64,000 nt of DNA from Mesorhizobium sp. LHD-90 (GCF_030929505.1 NZ_JAVFVV010000015.1:62001-126000); one strand, 5' to 3'. Positions 18,505-26,793 are shown, counted from the first letter of the stretch. The notes: generated by a model from the letters alone, not told the origin. Program-made: numbers and translations.

Positions 18505-19200
18505 ATGGCTGACATGGATTGGAACATCAAACCATCCGAGATCGCTCGGTGGTCGAACTTTCGTGACCGTCAACGCAGATGGCTGTCGGATCTCGGCATG
18601 GTCGACAAGCCTTGGCTGATCTTGGGCGCCGCGCCGTCCCCCACCATCCCCGAAGGGATTCTCTCCAGCCATGCGCGAGTGGACATAAACAACGCCGGGC
18701 TGACGGCGAAGTCCCTCGGCCTCGGGCGGGCGGATTTGACCATCCGAAAGAAGAGCAAATCCTGGGACGAGCATCCCGCTCTGAATACGCGGGGCCTACT
18801 CTGGTATCACACCAGGCCGAGTTGGGTGCTGAAGATAAACCTCATGATGATGCCTCAGGTCCGGGTTGACAGCGTCATGAAGGTCACGAGATCCGAGCGC
18901 GACGCTCTGGTCGATATCGTGGCAGGCGAAACTGTCGGCGGCACGGGGGACATCGGCAAAGCCAGCAACGGCATAGCTGCCGCCTGCTATGCCCTTTTTG
19001 TCGGAGTGCCGGAGATCGTGCTCTGTGGCATCTCCCTGTCCAAACACGGCCATTCCTACACCGACCTCGTAAAAACTCGTTTGCAGGTTTCAGAGGACGC
19101 GTTGGTGCTGTCCCGGCTGAAAACGAGGCCTGACATATTTACGACCGAACGGGACCTGGCGGCCGAAGCCGGCATCAAGTTGTGGCAATCCGTCGACTAG
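18505..19200 (+). CDS. Sialyltransferase-like protein (copy 1)
   Basis: A 231-residue protein whose motifs resemble bacterial and animal sialyltransferase folds (GT42/GT29/DUF115 type): KPWLILGAAPSPTIP near residue 35 as the nucleotide-sugar loop, then GKASNGIAAACYALFVGVPEIVLCGISLSKHGHSY near 151, matching the S/T-x-G...A...G..EI.L.GI region. It begins seven bases after the ELM1-like gene, so both are probably co-transcribed. The protein at 19266-19937 is a clear paralogue in the opposite direction (shared RRWL, PWL, PS-T-P, SERD, SNGIA..CYA, DGHS segments). The CMP-sugar and acceptor are unknown. Confidence 0.68.
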   Translation: MADMDWNIKPSEIARWSNFRDRQRRWLSDLGMVDKPWLILGAAPSPTIPEGILSSHARVDINNAGLTAKSLGLGRADLTIRKKSKSWDEHPALNTRGLLWYHTRPSWVLKINLMMMPQVRVDSVMKVTRSERDALVDIVAGETVGGTGDIGKASNGIAAACYALFVGVPEIVLCGISLSKHGHSYTDLVKTRLQVSEDALVLSRLKTRPDIFTTERDLAAEAGIKLWQSVD

Positions 19201-19207
19201 GGTCTGA

Positions 19208-19255
19208 TCAGATCGCGACAATACGCTGTCCGGTCGTGAGATGCGGCACAGTCCG
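19208..19255 (-). pseudogene. Remnant of the 3' end of a TylF-type methyltransferase gene
   Basis: These 48 bases match the last 48 bases of the intact methyltransferase gene at 20068-20115 at 40 positions (about 83 percent), including the stop codon. On the minus strand they read TVPHLTTGQRIVAI and stop, against TVLHLPTGQCIVAI in the intact gene. The rest of the copy is missing; the paralogous sialyltransferase-like gene starts right beside it. It is the scar of a lost duplicate. Confidence 0.75.
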
Positions 19256-19265
19256 CCGTTTCTCC

Positions 19266-19937
19266 TTACCCTTGAAAAAGCGGGACGCCGGTCAGCGCCG
19301 ACAATTCCGGTTCGGAGGTTGAAAGCGACGGAAAACGCGTTGCAAGATGCGCAAACGAGGCCTGATCCTCTTCCTTGTGCAGACGCTGAAACTTCTTGCG
19401 ATGAGGATTGGAATGGCCATCGTCGGTAAGTGACATTCCGGACACGATGATCTTCGGGATGTCGAAAAGGATTGCGTAGCAAATCAGTGCAATGCCGTTC
19501 GAGGGCCGGACCATCTTGCCCACACCCCTGAACGCGTCGCCGAGAACCGCGCCGCAGATGAGGTCGCGCTCACTGTCGCTGAGATGCATGAGGCGCGGCT
19601 CAAGAAAGGGGATTCGGTGCCGGAAACGATCAGCGACGACCTTTCTATCCTTGGGGGTGAGCGCGAGCAAACGATGGCATCGCAGACCAGCCGTCTGACG
19701 ATCGATATGGTGATCGTTGACAAGAATAAGGTCCGGCTCCGCAAGGCCGCGGGCCCGCCCGGCGAACCCCGAGAATTTGATGTAGATGTGGGCAGTCCGG
19801 GGCGGCAAGGATGACGGAAGTGTAGCGCTAGGGGAGGACGCAAAGAACAGCCAGGGCCGGTCGAGGAGGCCAGCCCGCTCGAGCCATCGACGATGACGGC
19901 GCATGAACTCGCCAAGCCGTGCGTCGTCTTGCGTCAT
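19266..19937 (-). CDS. Sialyltransferase-like protein (copy 2, paralogue of 18505-19200)
   Basis: A 223-residue protein paralogous to the gene that converges on it. Shared landmarks are RRHRRWLERAG..DRPW (N-terminus), SSPSATLP as the nucleotide loop, SDSERDLI, SNGIALICYAILFDIPKIIVSGMSL and DGHSNPH. Downstream, RLHKEEDQASF gives the His...Glu/Asp pattern seen at the active-site end of GT42 enzymes. The ATG at 19937 aligns with the paralogue's start region; a TTG at 20003 would add 22 residues. The pair and their opposite orientation point to an old inverted duplication. Function is inferred from fold motifs only. Confidence 0.66.
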   Translation of the reverse strand: MTQDDARLGEFMRRHRRWLERAGLLDRPWLFFASSPSATLPSSLPPRTAHIYIKFSGFAGRARGLAEPDLILVNDHHIDRQTAGLRCHRLLALTPKDRKVVADRFRHRIPFLEPRLMHLSDSERDLICGAVLGDAFRGVGKMVRPSNGIALICYAILFDIPKIIVSGMSLTDDGHSNPHRKKFQRLHKEEDQASFAHLATRFPSLSTSEPELSALTGVPLFQG

Positions 19938-20067
19938 GGCGCTGTGTGGCTCGTGCCGGCCAGGCAGTCTATCAACGTGATCACGGCTTATCTTCCAATA
20001 CAATGCCTGCGACTCCGGCAGTCGCGCAGTCCCAGATCTCTTCTTCCGGGAAAATCACCAAACCCCA

Positions 20068-20823
20068 TCAAATCGCGACGATGCACTGGCCGGTCGGGAG
20101 ATGCAGCACAGTCTGTGGCTTGTCCTGAAAAAACTCATCGAACGCGCGCTTGGCGCCGGGGCAATTCTCGGATCCGTAATCGTCACAAACGACGAATCCC
20201 CCTTTGGTCATTCGCGGATAAAAGAACTCGAGGCTGTCCAGTGTCGGCTGGTAAAGGTCCACATCGATGTGAACCAGTGAAAAAGACCTGTCCGCAACCT
20301 CAGCGAAGCGGTCGGGTATCCAGCCTTTCATGACATGCACCTGCCGATAATCCTTCAGATTTTCCTGCAAGATGTCGACGGGGGCTAAAATGTCACCCTT
20401 GCGCCAGTATATCTCTCCATCATCCTTCGCATCAGCCGATGTGGGTTCGGATAGGCCTTCGAAGGAATCGAACAGAAACAGGGACTTCTCAGTAGCCTGG
20501 CCACACCCGGTCAGCATGAAGGAAGCCGACCTGCCGAAGCGCGCCCCGCATTCCGCTATGTCGCCCGCGACCGAACGCGTTCGCCTCGCAATCTCAAGGA
20601 GCACAAAGCATCTGTCGTCGGGAATGCCCGTAATTTTCTTAGCCTTTGCTTCAAGAAAATCGCCATCCTGCGTCCATATCAAATTCTTCTTATAGATCTG
20701 GAAATTATTCTTTCTCGCAATTCTTTTAAGAATCCTGTACTTGGCGACCCTCCTCAACGCAGGAGAGGAAGAATACTGCTGAATATATTTAGTGCGCAGA
20801 ATTCTGGAGATTAGTTTGTTCAT
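20068..20823 (-). CDS. TylF/MycF-family O-methyltransferase
   Basis: A 251-residue S-adenosylmethionine-dependent sugar O-methyltransferase of the TylF/MycF kind. The SAM loop is DIAECGARFGRSASFML near residue 88; the acid after the next strand is in FLFDSFEGLSEP near 116; the Mg-binding acids are in VHIDVDLYQPT near 183 and CDDYGS near 212. The family methylates sugar hydroxyls on macrolides, and in rhizobia also surface polysaccharides. The N-terminal 60 residues are Lys/Ile-rich and AT-rich compared with the flanks, a sign of transfer. It lies among glycan genes, so methylation of an O-antigen or core sugar is likely. Confidence 0.85.
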   Translation of the reverse strand: MNKLISRILRTKYIQQYSSSPALRRVAKYRILKRIARKNNFQIYKKNLIWTQDGDFLEAKAKKITGIPDDRCFVLLEIARRTRSVAGDIAECGARFGRSASFMLTGCGQATEKSLFLFDSFEGLSEPTSADAKDDGEIYWRKGDILAPVDILQENLKDYRQVHVMKGWIPDRFAEVADRSFSLVHIDVDLYQPTLDSLEFFYPRMTKGGFVVCDDYGSENCPGAKRAFDEFFQDKPQTVLHLPTGQCIVAI

Positions 20824-20895
20824 ATTGTCTCCAACCGGAAAGACTTGAATCAGATGGGTGCAGTCGCAGCAGTAAACGCCTAAGTTTACAGCACA

Positions 20896-21507
20896 TCAGC
20901 CGAGAACAAGCGTCCCTTCCTCGACCTTTCGCCTCACCCAGCTTTTCTCCCGCTCCCAATCATGGCGTTTCCAGCCCGTCCAGCCGAAGCCGCGGAGTTC
21001 TACATGCCATTCGGGCGAAAGAAAGCGATCGAGCGCATAGCGGATAGCGATAAATCCGGTACTTGGGAAGAGTTTTCGCATCTGCGTCCGTGGAATGCCC
21101 AATTCGTCGCAACTTTTTTCGTACAAGGAAGCCGGCAGCACGGTTACCGGCTTACCCCGTTTGCCCAATGCCTCGATCGTCTGCCACGTCCAGTCGGCCC
21201 GCCGTCCCTTGAGCCAGGAAAGAAGATTTGGCCGCCCGTGATATTTCGCGATCACCGACGGATGGTACGGCAGAATGATTTCTTTGGCCTCCCGAAACAG
21301 CTTCGAATCCAGGTACCGCTCATTCGCAAGCCGCGCCTGCATCGACTTGCCGGAGTTCACCAAGAACAGGATGTCGGTCTTTGAACCAATTTCGTCAGGC
21401 GACTGCCACGGTTCATTGAATCGGATCACCACGTCGGCCGCATTGATTGCCGCGCCCGAACCGGCACTCACGGGACCGTTGCCTACAATGCTGACCCGTT
21501 TGGACAT
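20896..21507 (-). CDS. Glycosyltransferase family 29-like (sialyltransferase-like) protein (copy 3)
   Basis: A 203-residue protein. KRVSIVGNGPVSAGSGAAINAADVVIRFNEP at the N-terminus corresponds to sialylmotif L (VGN..., then a D-V-V-I-R-x-N segment), and LFPSTGFIAIRYALDRF near residue 150 to sialylmotif S (PSTG...A). The C-terminal WHVELRGFGWTGWKRHDWE completes the S/VS region with a His. Of the three sialyltransferase-like proteins here, this one fits GT29 best. The start at 21507 puts the strand of motif L at the N-terminus. It should use a CMP-activated sugar, perhaps sialic acid or Kdo, on a surface glycan. It faces away from the next glycosyltransferase. Confidence 0.75.
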   Translation of the reverse strand: MSKRVSIVGNGPVSAGSGAAINAADVVIRFNEPWQSPDEIGSKTDILFLVNSGKSMQARLANERYLDSKLFREAKEIILPYHPSVIAKYHGRPNLLSWLKGRRADWTWQTIEALGKRGKPVTVLPASLYEKSCDELGIPRTQMRKLFPSTGFIAIRYALDRFLSPEWHVELRGFGWTGWKRHDWEREKSWVRRKVEEGTLVLG

Positions 21508-21656
21508 GCCCATGGTGCCGATCGCTGCCCCGACAACTGAGAGCACCTCTAGTCATCGGGTCCCGTTTTATCAACTGAATGGTGCCTTCAATGATTGAAT
21601 GAGCGACATCAAGCGGCTATTCCCGGGCGGGAATTGAGACGATCACGAGGATTGCC

Positions 21657-22358
21657 ATGAGTGATAATTTGCAGGTTTTCGTCGGTTGGGATTCGCGAGA
21701 GCCAATAGCATTCGACGTCGCCGAGCACTCACTCCTCAAGCATGCGAGCATCCCGGTAGAGGTTGTTCCGATCAAGTTGCAGGCTCTTGTGGAGCAGGGC
21801 CTCTACACAAGGGAGGTCGATCCCCTCGCCTCGACGGAGTTCACCTATTCGCGGTTCTTCACCCCGTACCTCGCAGGCTACAAGGGGTGGGCGCTGTTTT
21901 GCGACTGCGACTTTCTGTTTTTCGGCGACGCGGCCGAACTCTTGACCTACCGCGACCCTTCCAAGGCGGTTCTTTGCGCCCAGCATGACTATCAGCCCAA
22001 GGACGCCGTGAAGATGGATGGCAAGATCCAGACTGCCTACCCGCGCAAGAATTGGTCTTCATTCATGCTTTTCAACTGCGAACATCCTTCGACCCAAAAG
22101 CTGACGCCCGATGTGATCAACCGGGAGAGCGGCGCTTATCTGCACCGCATGCAATGGGCGGCCGATAAGGAAATCGGCATGTTGCCGATTGAATGGAACT
22201 GGCTTGAAGGATGGAATGAAAAGCCGGCATCCGGCTATCCGAAGGCAGTTCACTTCACCAGCGGCGGCCCTTGGTTCAAGGACTGGCAAGATGTCGATTA
22301 CGGCGACGAATGGCGCAAGGAGGCCGATGAGGTTCAGCCGGGCTGGAAGGCGATCTGA
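21657..22358 (+). CDS. Glycosyltransferase with DxD motif (GT8-like)
   Basis: A 233-residue cytoplasmic glycosyltransferase. The start (LQVFVGWDSREPIAFDVAEHSLLKHA) is typical of bacterial GT8-like enzymes that are often annotated only as glycosyltransferase. The metal-binding DxD is in GWALFCDCDFLFFGD near residue 83. IQTAYPRKNWSSFMLFNCEH near 124 and AVHFTSGGPWFKDW near 202 carry the acceptor and nucleotide contacts. GAGGA precedes the ATG. It is divergent from the GT29-like gene and ends 29 bases before the convergent GT25 gene. The sugar transferred is unknown. Confidence 0.82.
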   Translation: MSDNLQVFVGWDSREPIAFDVAEHSLLKHASIPVEVVPIKLQALVEQGLYTREVDPLASTEFTYSRFFTPYLAGYKGWALFCDCDFLFFGDAAELLTYRDPSKAVLCAQHDYQPKDAVKMDGKIQTAYPRKNWSSFMLFNCEHPSTQKLTPDVINRESGAYLHRMQWAADKEIGMLPIEWNWLEGWNEKPASGYPKAVHFTSGGPWFKDWQDVDYGDEWRKEADEVQPGWKAI

Positions 22359-22387
22359 CACCCGGGAAAACCGTTTCGGCCTTTCTC

Positions 22388-23128
22388 TCAGTTCCCCTTC
22401 CTTTGCTTGGAATTGCGTCTCCGCAACGCCAGCCGATACCACGCCCGCTTGATCTCGCGTGACAGCACCTCACCGAGCGGCTTCACCTTCTTCTGGACGA
22501 CGGTGCCGCCGAGCAGGTGCCCGATCTGCCGGACCGCCGGCGGCCGCACGGCCAGGATGCGGATCTTCACCAGCCAGCGCATCTGGATCGTCGTGTCGAC
22601 CGGCCGGTCGAATGTCTCGGTCATCTTCAGAAGCTCGGCCGCTGCCTGCCGCCCGACAAGCTGCATCTGCATCCCGAGTCCCACATGCACCGGCTCGACC
22701 AGCGTCACCTCGCCGGCTTTGGCGGCCTCCGCGCCGCTGTCGGTATGACTGCGATAGGGAAACCGGATGTAGTCGCCGGCCCGGATCGTCCTCATGGCCA
22801 GCGCCAGCGCCGGCCCGAACGATCCTTCGATCGGCTCGACATCGTCCTCGACGATCAGCCCGGCGTCGAGCCCTCCGTCGACGATCGCCTGCCAGGCCTT
22901 GCGGTGCGACAGGAAACAGCCGATCTCGGCCTTGCGTAGCGCGAACGGATAGCGCGGACCATGGAGATGGCGGCGATAGGCCGCTTCGATCTCGTCGTCC
23001 CCCAGCGCCAGCCCGTCGACCGCATCGACGACATTGACCGGCAGCGGCAGCGTGGCCGTCAGCCGGTCGACCTGGACCTTGCGTGCCTCGGCGCGCCCGA
23101 GATGGATGATGAACGCTTCGGCTTTCAT
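22388..23128 (-). CDS. Glycosyltransferase family 25 (lipopolysaccharide biosynthesis)
   Basis: A 246-residue family 25 transferase (LgtB/LpsA type). Motifs: EAFIIHLGRAEARKVQVDRL at the start, EIGCFLSHRKAW near residue 68 and GLIVEDDVEPIEG near 89 with the acidic catalytic and metal residues. Family 25 enzymes add galactose or glucose to lipooligosaccharide. The ATG overlaps the stop of the upstream glycosyltransferase by four bases (ATGA), which indicates translational coupling and fixes the start. It is the last gene of the greA-lpsB-GT25 operon on the minus strand. Confidence 0.88.
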   Translation of the reverse strand: MKAEAFIIHLGRAEARKVQVDRLTATLPLPVNVVDAVDGLALGDDEIEAAYRRHLHGPRYPFALRKAEIGCFLSHRKAWQAIVDGGLDAGLIVEDDVEPIEGSFGPALALAMRTIRAGDYIRFPYRSHTDSGAEAAKAGEVTLVEPVHVGLGMQMQLVGRQAAAELLKMTETFDRPVDTTIQMRWLVKIRILAVRPPAVRQIGHLLGGTVVQKKVKPLGEVLSREIKRAWYRLALRRRNSKQRKGN

Positions 23129-24216
23129 CCGCGACGCGCCCAGATCTGTTCGTAGACCCTTTGGATTGCATCGGCCTCGCGCTGCAGCGCAAAGGCGTCG
23201 TGGACATGCGCCAGCCCGTTCCGGCCATGCGCCCTGGCGACCGCCGGATCGTCGAGATAGCGGGCGACCGCCGCCGTCAGCGCCGCGCCGTCGCCGGCGG
23301 GCACCACCGAACCGGTCCGGTCCTCGACGATCATCTCGGCATAGGCGCCGGCGTCGCTGGCGACGACGGGAGTGGCGGAGGCCATCGCCTCCAGCGGCGT
23401 CAAGCCAAATCCCTCGTTGCGCGACGGGGCCACGTAAAGCGAGACCCGGCGATACCACAGCTTTATGTCCGGAACCTCGCCGAGGAACAGGATGCGCTTT
23501 TCCAATCCCGCCGCGGCGATGCGGCGCTTCAGATCGTTGGCGAAATTCTGGTGCTCGACGGTGACGCGCCCGGTGATGACAGCCGTCCAGTCCGGCCGCG
23601 TTGGCAACAGCGCGATCATCGCCTCGACGAACAGGTCAGTGCCCTTCTGCGCCCGCACGCGGCCGAAGCAGCCGACCGCATATTTGCCGGGCAGGCCGGC
23701 TGCGGCGAATTCATCGTCCGGCGTGCGCGCCGGGTGAAAGGCGTCGAGGTCAACGCCGTGCATCACCACCGTATGCGGGACTTCGAGAAACGACCCCGAT
23801 CGCGCACTGGTGGCGATCACCGCCTCCATGCGACGGATCAGCCGTTTGGTAAAGGGGCGGTGATCGCGCTGCGCGGCGGAGGTGAAGAGAAGATGCAGCG
23901 GCATGCGCAGCACGTGGCGCAGCACGATGCCGCCGATCATCTCGACGTTGCGGCGCGCATGCCAGATGCGCTTTCTGCCCGAGGCCGACCGGCGCCACAG
24001 GCCGAAAACCTGCCACCAGCGCAGTTTAGGCAAGAAGTCCGGCAGGCCGGGACCGAGCGTCGCGATGCCGATCGCCTTCGCCTGCAACGGCACGAGCTGC
24101 ACGATCGTGCTGGTGACGCCCGACAGCCGCTTCTTGAAGTTCGGCGCGATCACCTCGACCCGCGCCAGGTCGGGCGCCGCCGTTCCGTCCGAAAACGGCT
24201 GCGCGGAAGCGGTCAT
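23125..24216 (-). CDS. lpsB: LPS core glycosyltransferase, LpsB/LpcC type (GT4)
   Basis: A 363-residue GT-B enzyme of family 4. RVEVIAPNFKKRLSGVTSTIVQLVPLQ forms the N-terminal acceptor domain, GCFGRVRAQKGTDLFVEAM near residue 180 starts the nucleotide-sugar domain, and PSRNEGFGLTPLEAMASATPVVAS near 266 carries the E-x7-E motif. The sequence and position beside greA agree with LpsB of Sinorhizobium and LpcC of Rhizobium, the mannosyltransferases of the lipopolysaccharide core. The start lies 19 bases after the greA stop codon. Loss of LpsB in rhizobia makes defective symbionts (known of the family). Confidence 0.82.
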   Translation of the reverse strand: MTASAQPFSDGTAAPDLARVEVIAPNFKKRLSGVTSTIVQLVPLQAKAIGIATLGPGLPDFLPKLRWWQVFGLWRRSASGRKRIWHARRNVEMIGGIVLRHVLRMPLHLLFTSAAQRDHRPFTKRLIRRMEAVIATSARSGSFLEVPHTVVMHGVDLDAFHPARTPDDEFAAAGLPGKYAVGCFGRVRAQKGTDLFVEAMIALLPTRPDWTAVITGRVTVEHQNFANDLKRRIAAAGLEKRILFLGEVPDIKLWYRRVSLYVAPSRNEGFGLTPLEAMASATPVVASDAGAYAEMIVEDRTGSVVPAGDGAALTAAVARYLDDPAVARAHGRNGLAHVHDAFALQREADAIQRVYEQIWARRG

Positions 24217-24235
24217 GCGAAAGGCCGACGGACGC

Positions 24236-24709
24236 TCAGACGAAGGAGAGCTTTACGATCTCGTAGCCGCGCGGGCCGCCCGGCGCGTTGACCTCGACCG
24301 AATCGCCGACTTCCTTGCCGATCAGCGCGCGGGCGATCGGCGACGAGATCGAGATACGGCCGGACTTCACGTCGGCCTCCTGGTCGCCGACGATCTGGTA
24401 GGTTTTCGTTTCCTCGGTGTCCTCGTCGACAAGCTGCACCGTGGCGCCGAACTTGATCTTGGAACCCGACAGTTTCGAGATGTCGATCACCTCGGCGCGC
24501 GCCACCAGATCCTCCAGCTCGTTGATGCGGCCCTCGTTGAGGCTCTGCGCTTCCTTGGCGGAATGGTATTCGGCGTTCTCCGAAAGGTCGCCATGCGAAC
24601 GCGCCTCCGAGATCGCCTCGATGATGCGTTGGCGTTCCTCCTGCTGACGCCAGCGAAGCTCCTCCTTGAGCGTCGTGAACCCGCCCGCAGTCATCGGAAC
24701 CTTGATCAT
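24236..24709 (-). CDS. greA: Transcription elongation factor GreA
   Basis: A 157-residue GreA. The N-terminal antiparallel coiled coil carries the basic patch and acidic tip ([25 protein letters not shown]), which enters the RNA polymerase channel and helps cleave backtracked RNA. The C-terminal FKBP-like domain ends in [14 protein letters not shown]. The length matches the family. It leads a minus-strand operon with the LPS glycosyltransferase genes, an arrangement known in Sinorhizobium. An intrinsic terminator about 75 bases before its start suggests premature termination control, as described for the E. coli greA leader. Confidence 0.97.
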   Translation of the reverse strand: MIKVPMTAGGFTTLKEELRWRQQEERQRIIEAISEARSHGDLSENAEYHSAKEAQSLNEGRINELEDLVARAEVIDISKLSGSKIKFGATVQLVDEDTEETKTYQIVGDQEADVKSGRISISSPIARALIGKEVGDSVEVNAPGGPRGYEIVKLSFV

Positions 24710-24781
24710 TTCAACACGGCCTTTCCGTCCCAGACATACGACCCGGCGCCTCCACCAGTCCCGATGGACAAGGGGCCGGGC

Positions 24782-24822
24782 AAAAAAAGAAAACGGTCCG
24801 CAAGCCTTGGCGACGAACCGTT
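24782..24822 (-). terminator. Intrinsic terminator in the greA leader
   Basis: On the minus strand, AACGGTTCG pairs with CGGACCGTT (one G-U pair) around a 13-base loop and is followed by TTTCTTTTTTT. It lies 73-113 bases upstream of the greA ATG. No minus-strand gene lies upstream within 1.3 kb, so it most likely ends a short greA leader RNA. Confidence 0.75.
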
Positions 24823-25001
24823 CTCAGCCCATTCCGGCGTAATATATAACAATCCGCGGACAATTTTCACGACAAAAAACATCGAGCTTCACAGGAGCCG
24901 TGATTTTCCGGCCCGCCGCCTTCACCGATACGTGAAGGCGAGCGCGCGTGAAAACCGGCTGCCGCGCTTGCACCCTTTGCTCTCGAACCTAAGTCGCTTG
25001 C
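24823..25001. promoter_or_regulatory. Divergent promoter region, greA / sugar dehydrogenase
   Basis: An AT-rich core (AATATATAAC at 24841-24850) with TTGTCG and TTGTCC hexamers on the minus strand could supply the greA promoter, starting the leader RNA just before the terminator. The rest is GC-rich, with a GCCTTCACCGATACGTGAAGGC hairpin-like stretch near 24919-24940 upstream of the sugar dehydrogenase gene. Confidence 0.4.
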
Positions 25002-26117
25002 ATGCAGATCTCCACGAAGCTCCTCGCCCTCGCCTCGTTCCTCCTCGCCTCTGCCGCGCTTCCGGCAACGGCCCAGACAGCGAGCATCGACGCCGACATC
25101 GTCGCCGACGGCCTGCGCAATCCCTGGGGCCTCGATTTCCTGCCGGACGGCAGCGTCATCGTCACGGAACGTCCGGGTCGAATCAGGCTCTTGGCCGACG
25201 GAAAGCTGTCGGAACCCATCGGCGGCGTCCCGAAAGTTGCGGCGCGCGGCCAGGGCGGCCTGCTCGACGTTGCCGTCTCGCCGAACTTCGCGGCCGACAA
25301 TCTCATCTTCTTCAGCTTTTCCGAGCCGGGCCGCAACGGCGCCGGCACGGCGGTCGCCCGGGCAAAACTCGTCCGCGACGCCGGCGGCGAGCGGCTGGAG
25401 GACGTAAAAGTCATTTTCTCGATGAGCAAGACGACCGGCACGACCCGGCACTTCGGTTCGCGCCTAGTGTTTTCGCCCGACGGCACGCTGTTCGTGACGA
25501 CCGGCGACCGCGGCGACGGCAAGCGCGCGCAGGACATGCAGGATCACGCCGGCGCGGTCATCCGCATCAACACGGACGGCTCGGCTCCAGCCGGCAATAC
25601 GGCGCCGCGAGGCTGGTTGCCGGAACTGTGGTCGAAGGGCCACCGCAATATCCAGGGCGCCGCGCTCGACCCGGCGACCGGCGCGCTGCTGACGGTCGAA
25701 CACGGCGCGCGGGGCGGCGACGAGATCAACCGGCCCGAAGCCGGCAAGAATTACGGGTGGCCGGTCATCTCCTACGGAAAAGACTACTCCGGCGACAAGA
25801 TCGGCATCGGCACGGCGGCGGAGGGTTTCGAGCAGCCGCTGCATTACTGGGATCCGTCGATCGCGCCTTCCGGCATGGCGGTCTATGACGGTGACATGTT
25901 CCCGGAATGGAAGGGCGACCTTCTGATCGGCTCGCTGAAATTCGCCTATCTCGCCCATCTCGACCGCGACGCTTCCGGCGCTATCGGCGAGGAAACGAGA
26001 CTGCTGGAAGGCCGGTACGGGCGCATCCGCGACGTCAACGTCGCGCCCGACGGGTCGGTCTGGCTGCTCACCGACGAACGTGACGGAGCGATCGTGCGCC
26101 TGTCGCGGGCGGATTGA
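25002..26117 (+). CDS. PQQ-dependent sugar dehydrogenase (soluble aldose/sorbosone dehydrogenase family)
   Basis: A 371-residue beta-propeller enzyme. Residues 1-24 are a signal peptide (LLALASFLLASAALPATAQT), so it is periplasmic. The propeller begins with VADGLRNPWGLDFLPDGSVIVTERPGRIRL. HFGSRLVFSPDGTLFVTTGDRGD near residue 149, GHRNIQGAALDPATGALLTVEHGARGGDEINRPEAGKNYGWP near 213 and W-D-P-S-I-A-PSGM near 285 are family landmarks, with the His and Arg/Asp that bind PQQ and calcium. It resembles E. coli YliI/Asd. It oxidises sugars or aldoses and passes electrons to the respiratory chain. No pqq genes are in the window. Confidence 0.92.
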   Translation: MQISTKLLALASFLLASAALPATAQTASIDADIVADGLRNPWGLDFLPDGSVIVTERPGRIRLLADGKLSEPIGGVPKVAARGQGGLLDVAVSPNFAADNLIFFSFSEPGRNGAGTAVARAKLVRDAGGERLEDVKVIFSMSKTTGTTRHFGSRLVFSPDGTLFVTTGDRGDGKRAQDMQDHAGAVIRINTDGSAPAGNTAPRGWLPELWSKGHRNIQGAALDPATGALLTVEHGARGGDEINRPEAGKNYGWPVISYGKDYSGDKIGIGTAAEGFEQPLHYWDPSIAPSGMAVYDGDMFPEWKGDLLIGSLKFAYLAHLDRDASGAIGEETRLLEGRYGRIRDVNVAPDGSVWLLTDERDGAIVRLSRAD

Positions 26118-26126
26118 TCGGAAACA

Positions 26127-26146
26127 GGCCGGCGTGCAAGCCGGCC
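26127..26146. terminator. Hairpin between convergent genes
   Basis: A perfect 7-bp stem GGCCGGC/GCCGGCC with a six-base loop, ten bases after the sugar dehydrogenase stop codon and just before the convergent TPR gene's end. There is no T run on either side, so its strength as a terminator is uncertain. Confidence 0.5.
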
Positions 26147-26162
26147 CGTTCCAAGCTTCAAA

Positions 26163-26702
26163 TCACCCCTTATAGGCGTCGATCTGCTCGGCCAGTTCCT
26201 TGTATTCCTCGCAGGAGACGCCGCAGCGCTTTTCGATTTCCGCAAGCTGGTTCCTGGCGGCAGCGACGTTGCCGAGCTGCAGATGCGCCTCGCCCAGATA
26301 TTCGTAGACCACGGTGTAGTTGGGGTCGGCGCGCAGCGCCTCTTCGTAATAGCCGAGGCCGACCAGGATGCGGCCGGCCTTGCGGTGCGAATAGCCGAGA
26401 TAGTTGAGGATGCGCGGATCGTTCTTGTTTTCGGCGAGGCTCAGCACCTTGATGGCTTCCTCGTAGTCGCCCCCTTGCGCAAGCTGGCGTCCGGTCCAAT
26501 AGATGGTGTCATCGTCGACGACGCCGCTCTTCTGGGTCACGCATTTTTTGGTCCTCTTGTCGTAGATCTTGCCGGCGGCGCATTTGGGAGTGCTCCCGCT
26601 TCCGCTCCCGCCGCTGTCTCCACCGCCGCCGCCGGCCGTGAAAGCCGGACCGGCCGCCAGCATCAGCGCTGAAGCGACGATAAGGGCATAACGGTATTGC
26701 AT
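26163..26702 (-). CDS. Exported tetratricopeptide-repeat protein
   Basis: A 179-residue protein. A signal peptide ends near residue 23 (ALIVASALMLAAGPAFTAG). A Gly/Ser-rich linker and a short Cys pair segment (CAAGKIYDKRTKKC) follow, then about three TPR units from residue 68 to 165 (YEEAIKVLSLAENKNDPRILNYLGYSHRKAG; LVGLGYYEEALRADPNYTVVYEYLGEAHLQLG; VAAARNQLAEIEKRCG). The C-terminal Cys pair (RCGVSCEEYKEL) is typical of rhizobial members. It should act in the periplasm as a protein-protein adaptor. No partner is evident. Confidence 0.8.
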   Translation of the reverse strand: MQYRYALIVASALMLAAGPAFTAGGGGGDSGGSGSGSTPKCAAGKIYDKRTKKCVTQKSGVVDDDTIYWTGRQLAQGGDYEEAIKVLSLAENKNDPRILNYLGYSHRKAGRILVGLGYYEEALRADPNYTVVYEYLGEAHLQLGNVAAARNQLAEIEKRCGVSCEEYKELAEQIDAYKG

Positions 26703-26793
26703 CTGCCTTCTCCTCGGAGTGATTCCTGAACCGATACGAGCGTCAACGCTGCCGGTCGGCCGGTTCTTCCCGGCGCTCGATCGGTTCCGAGGG

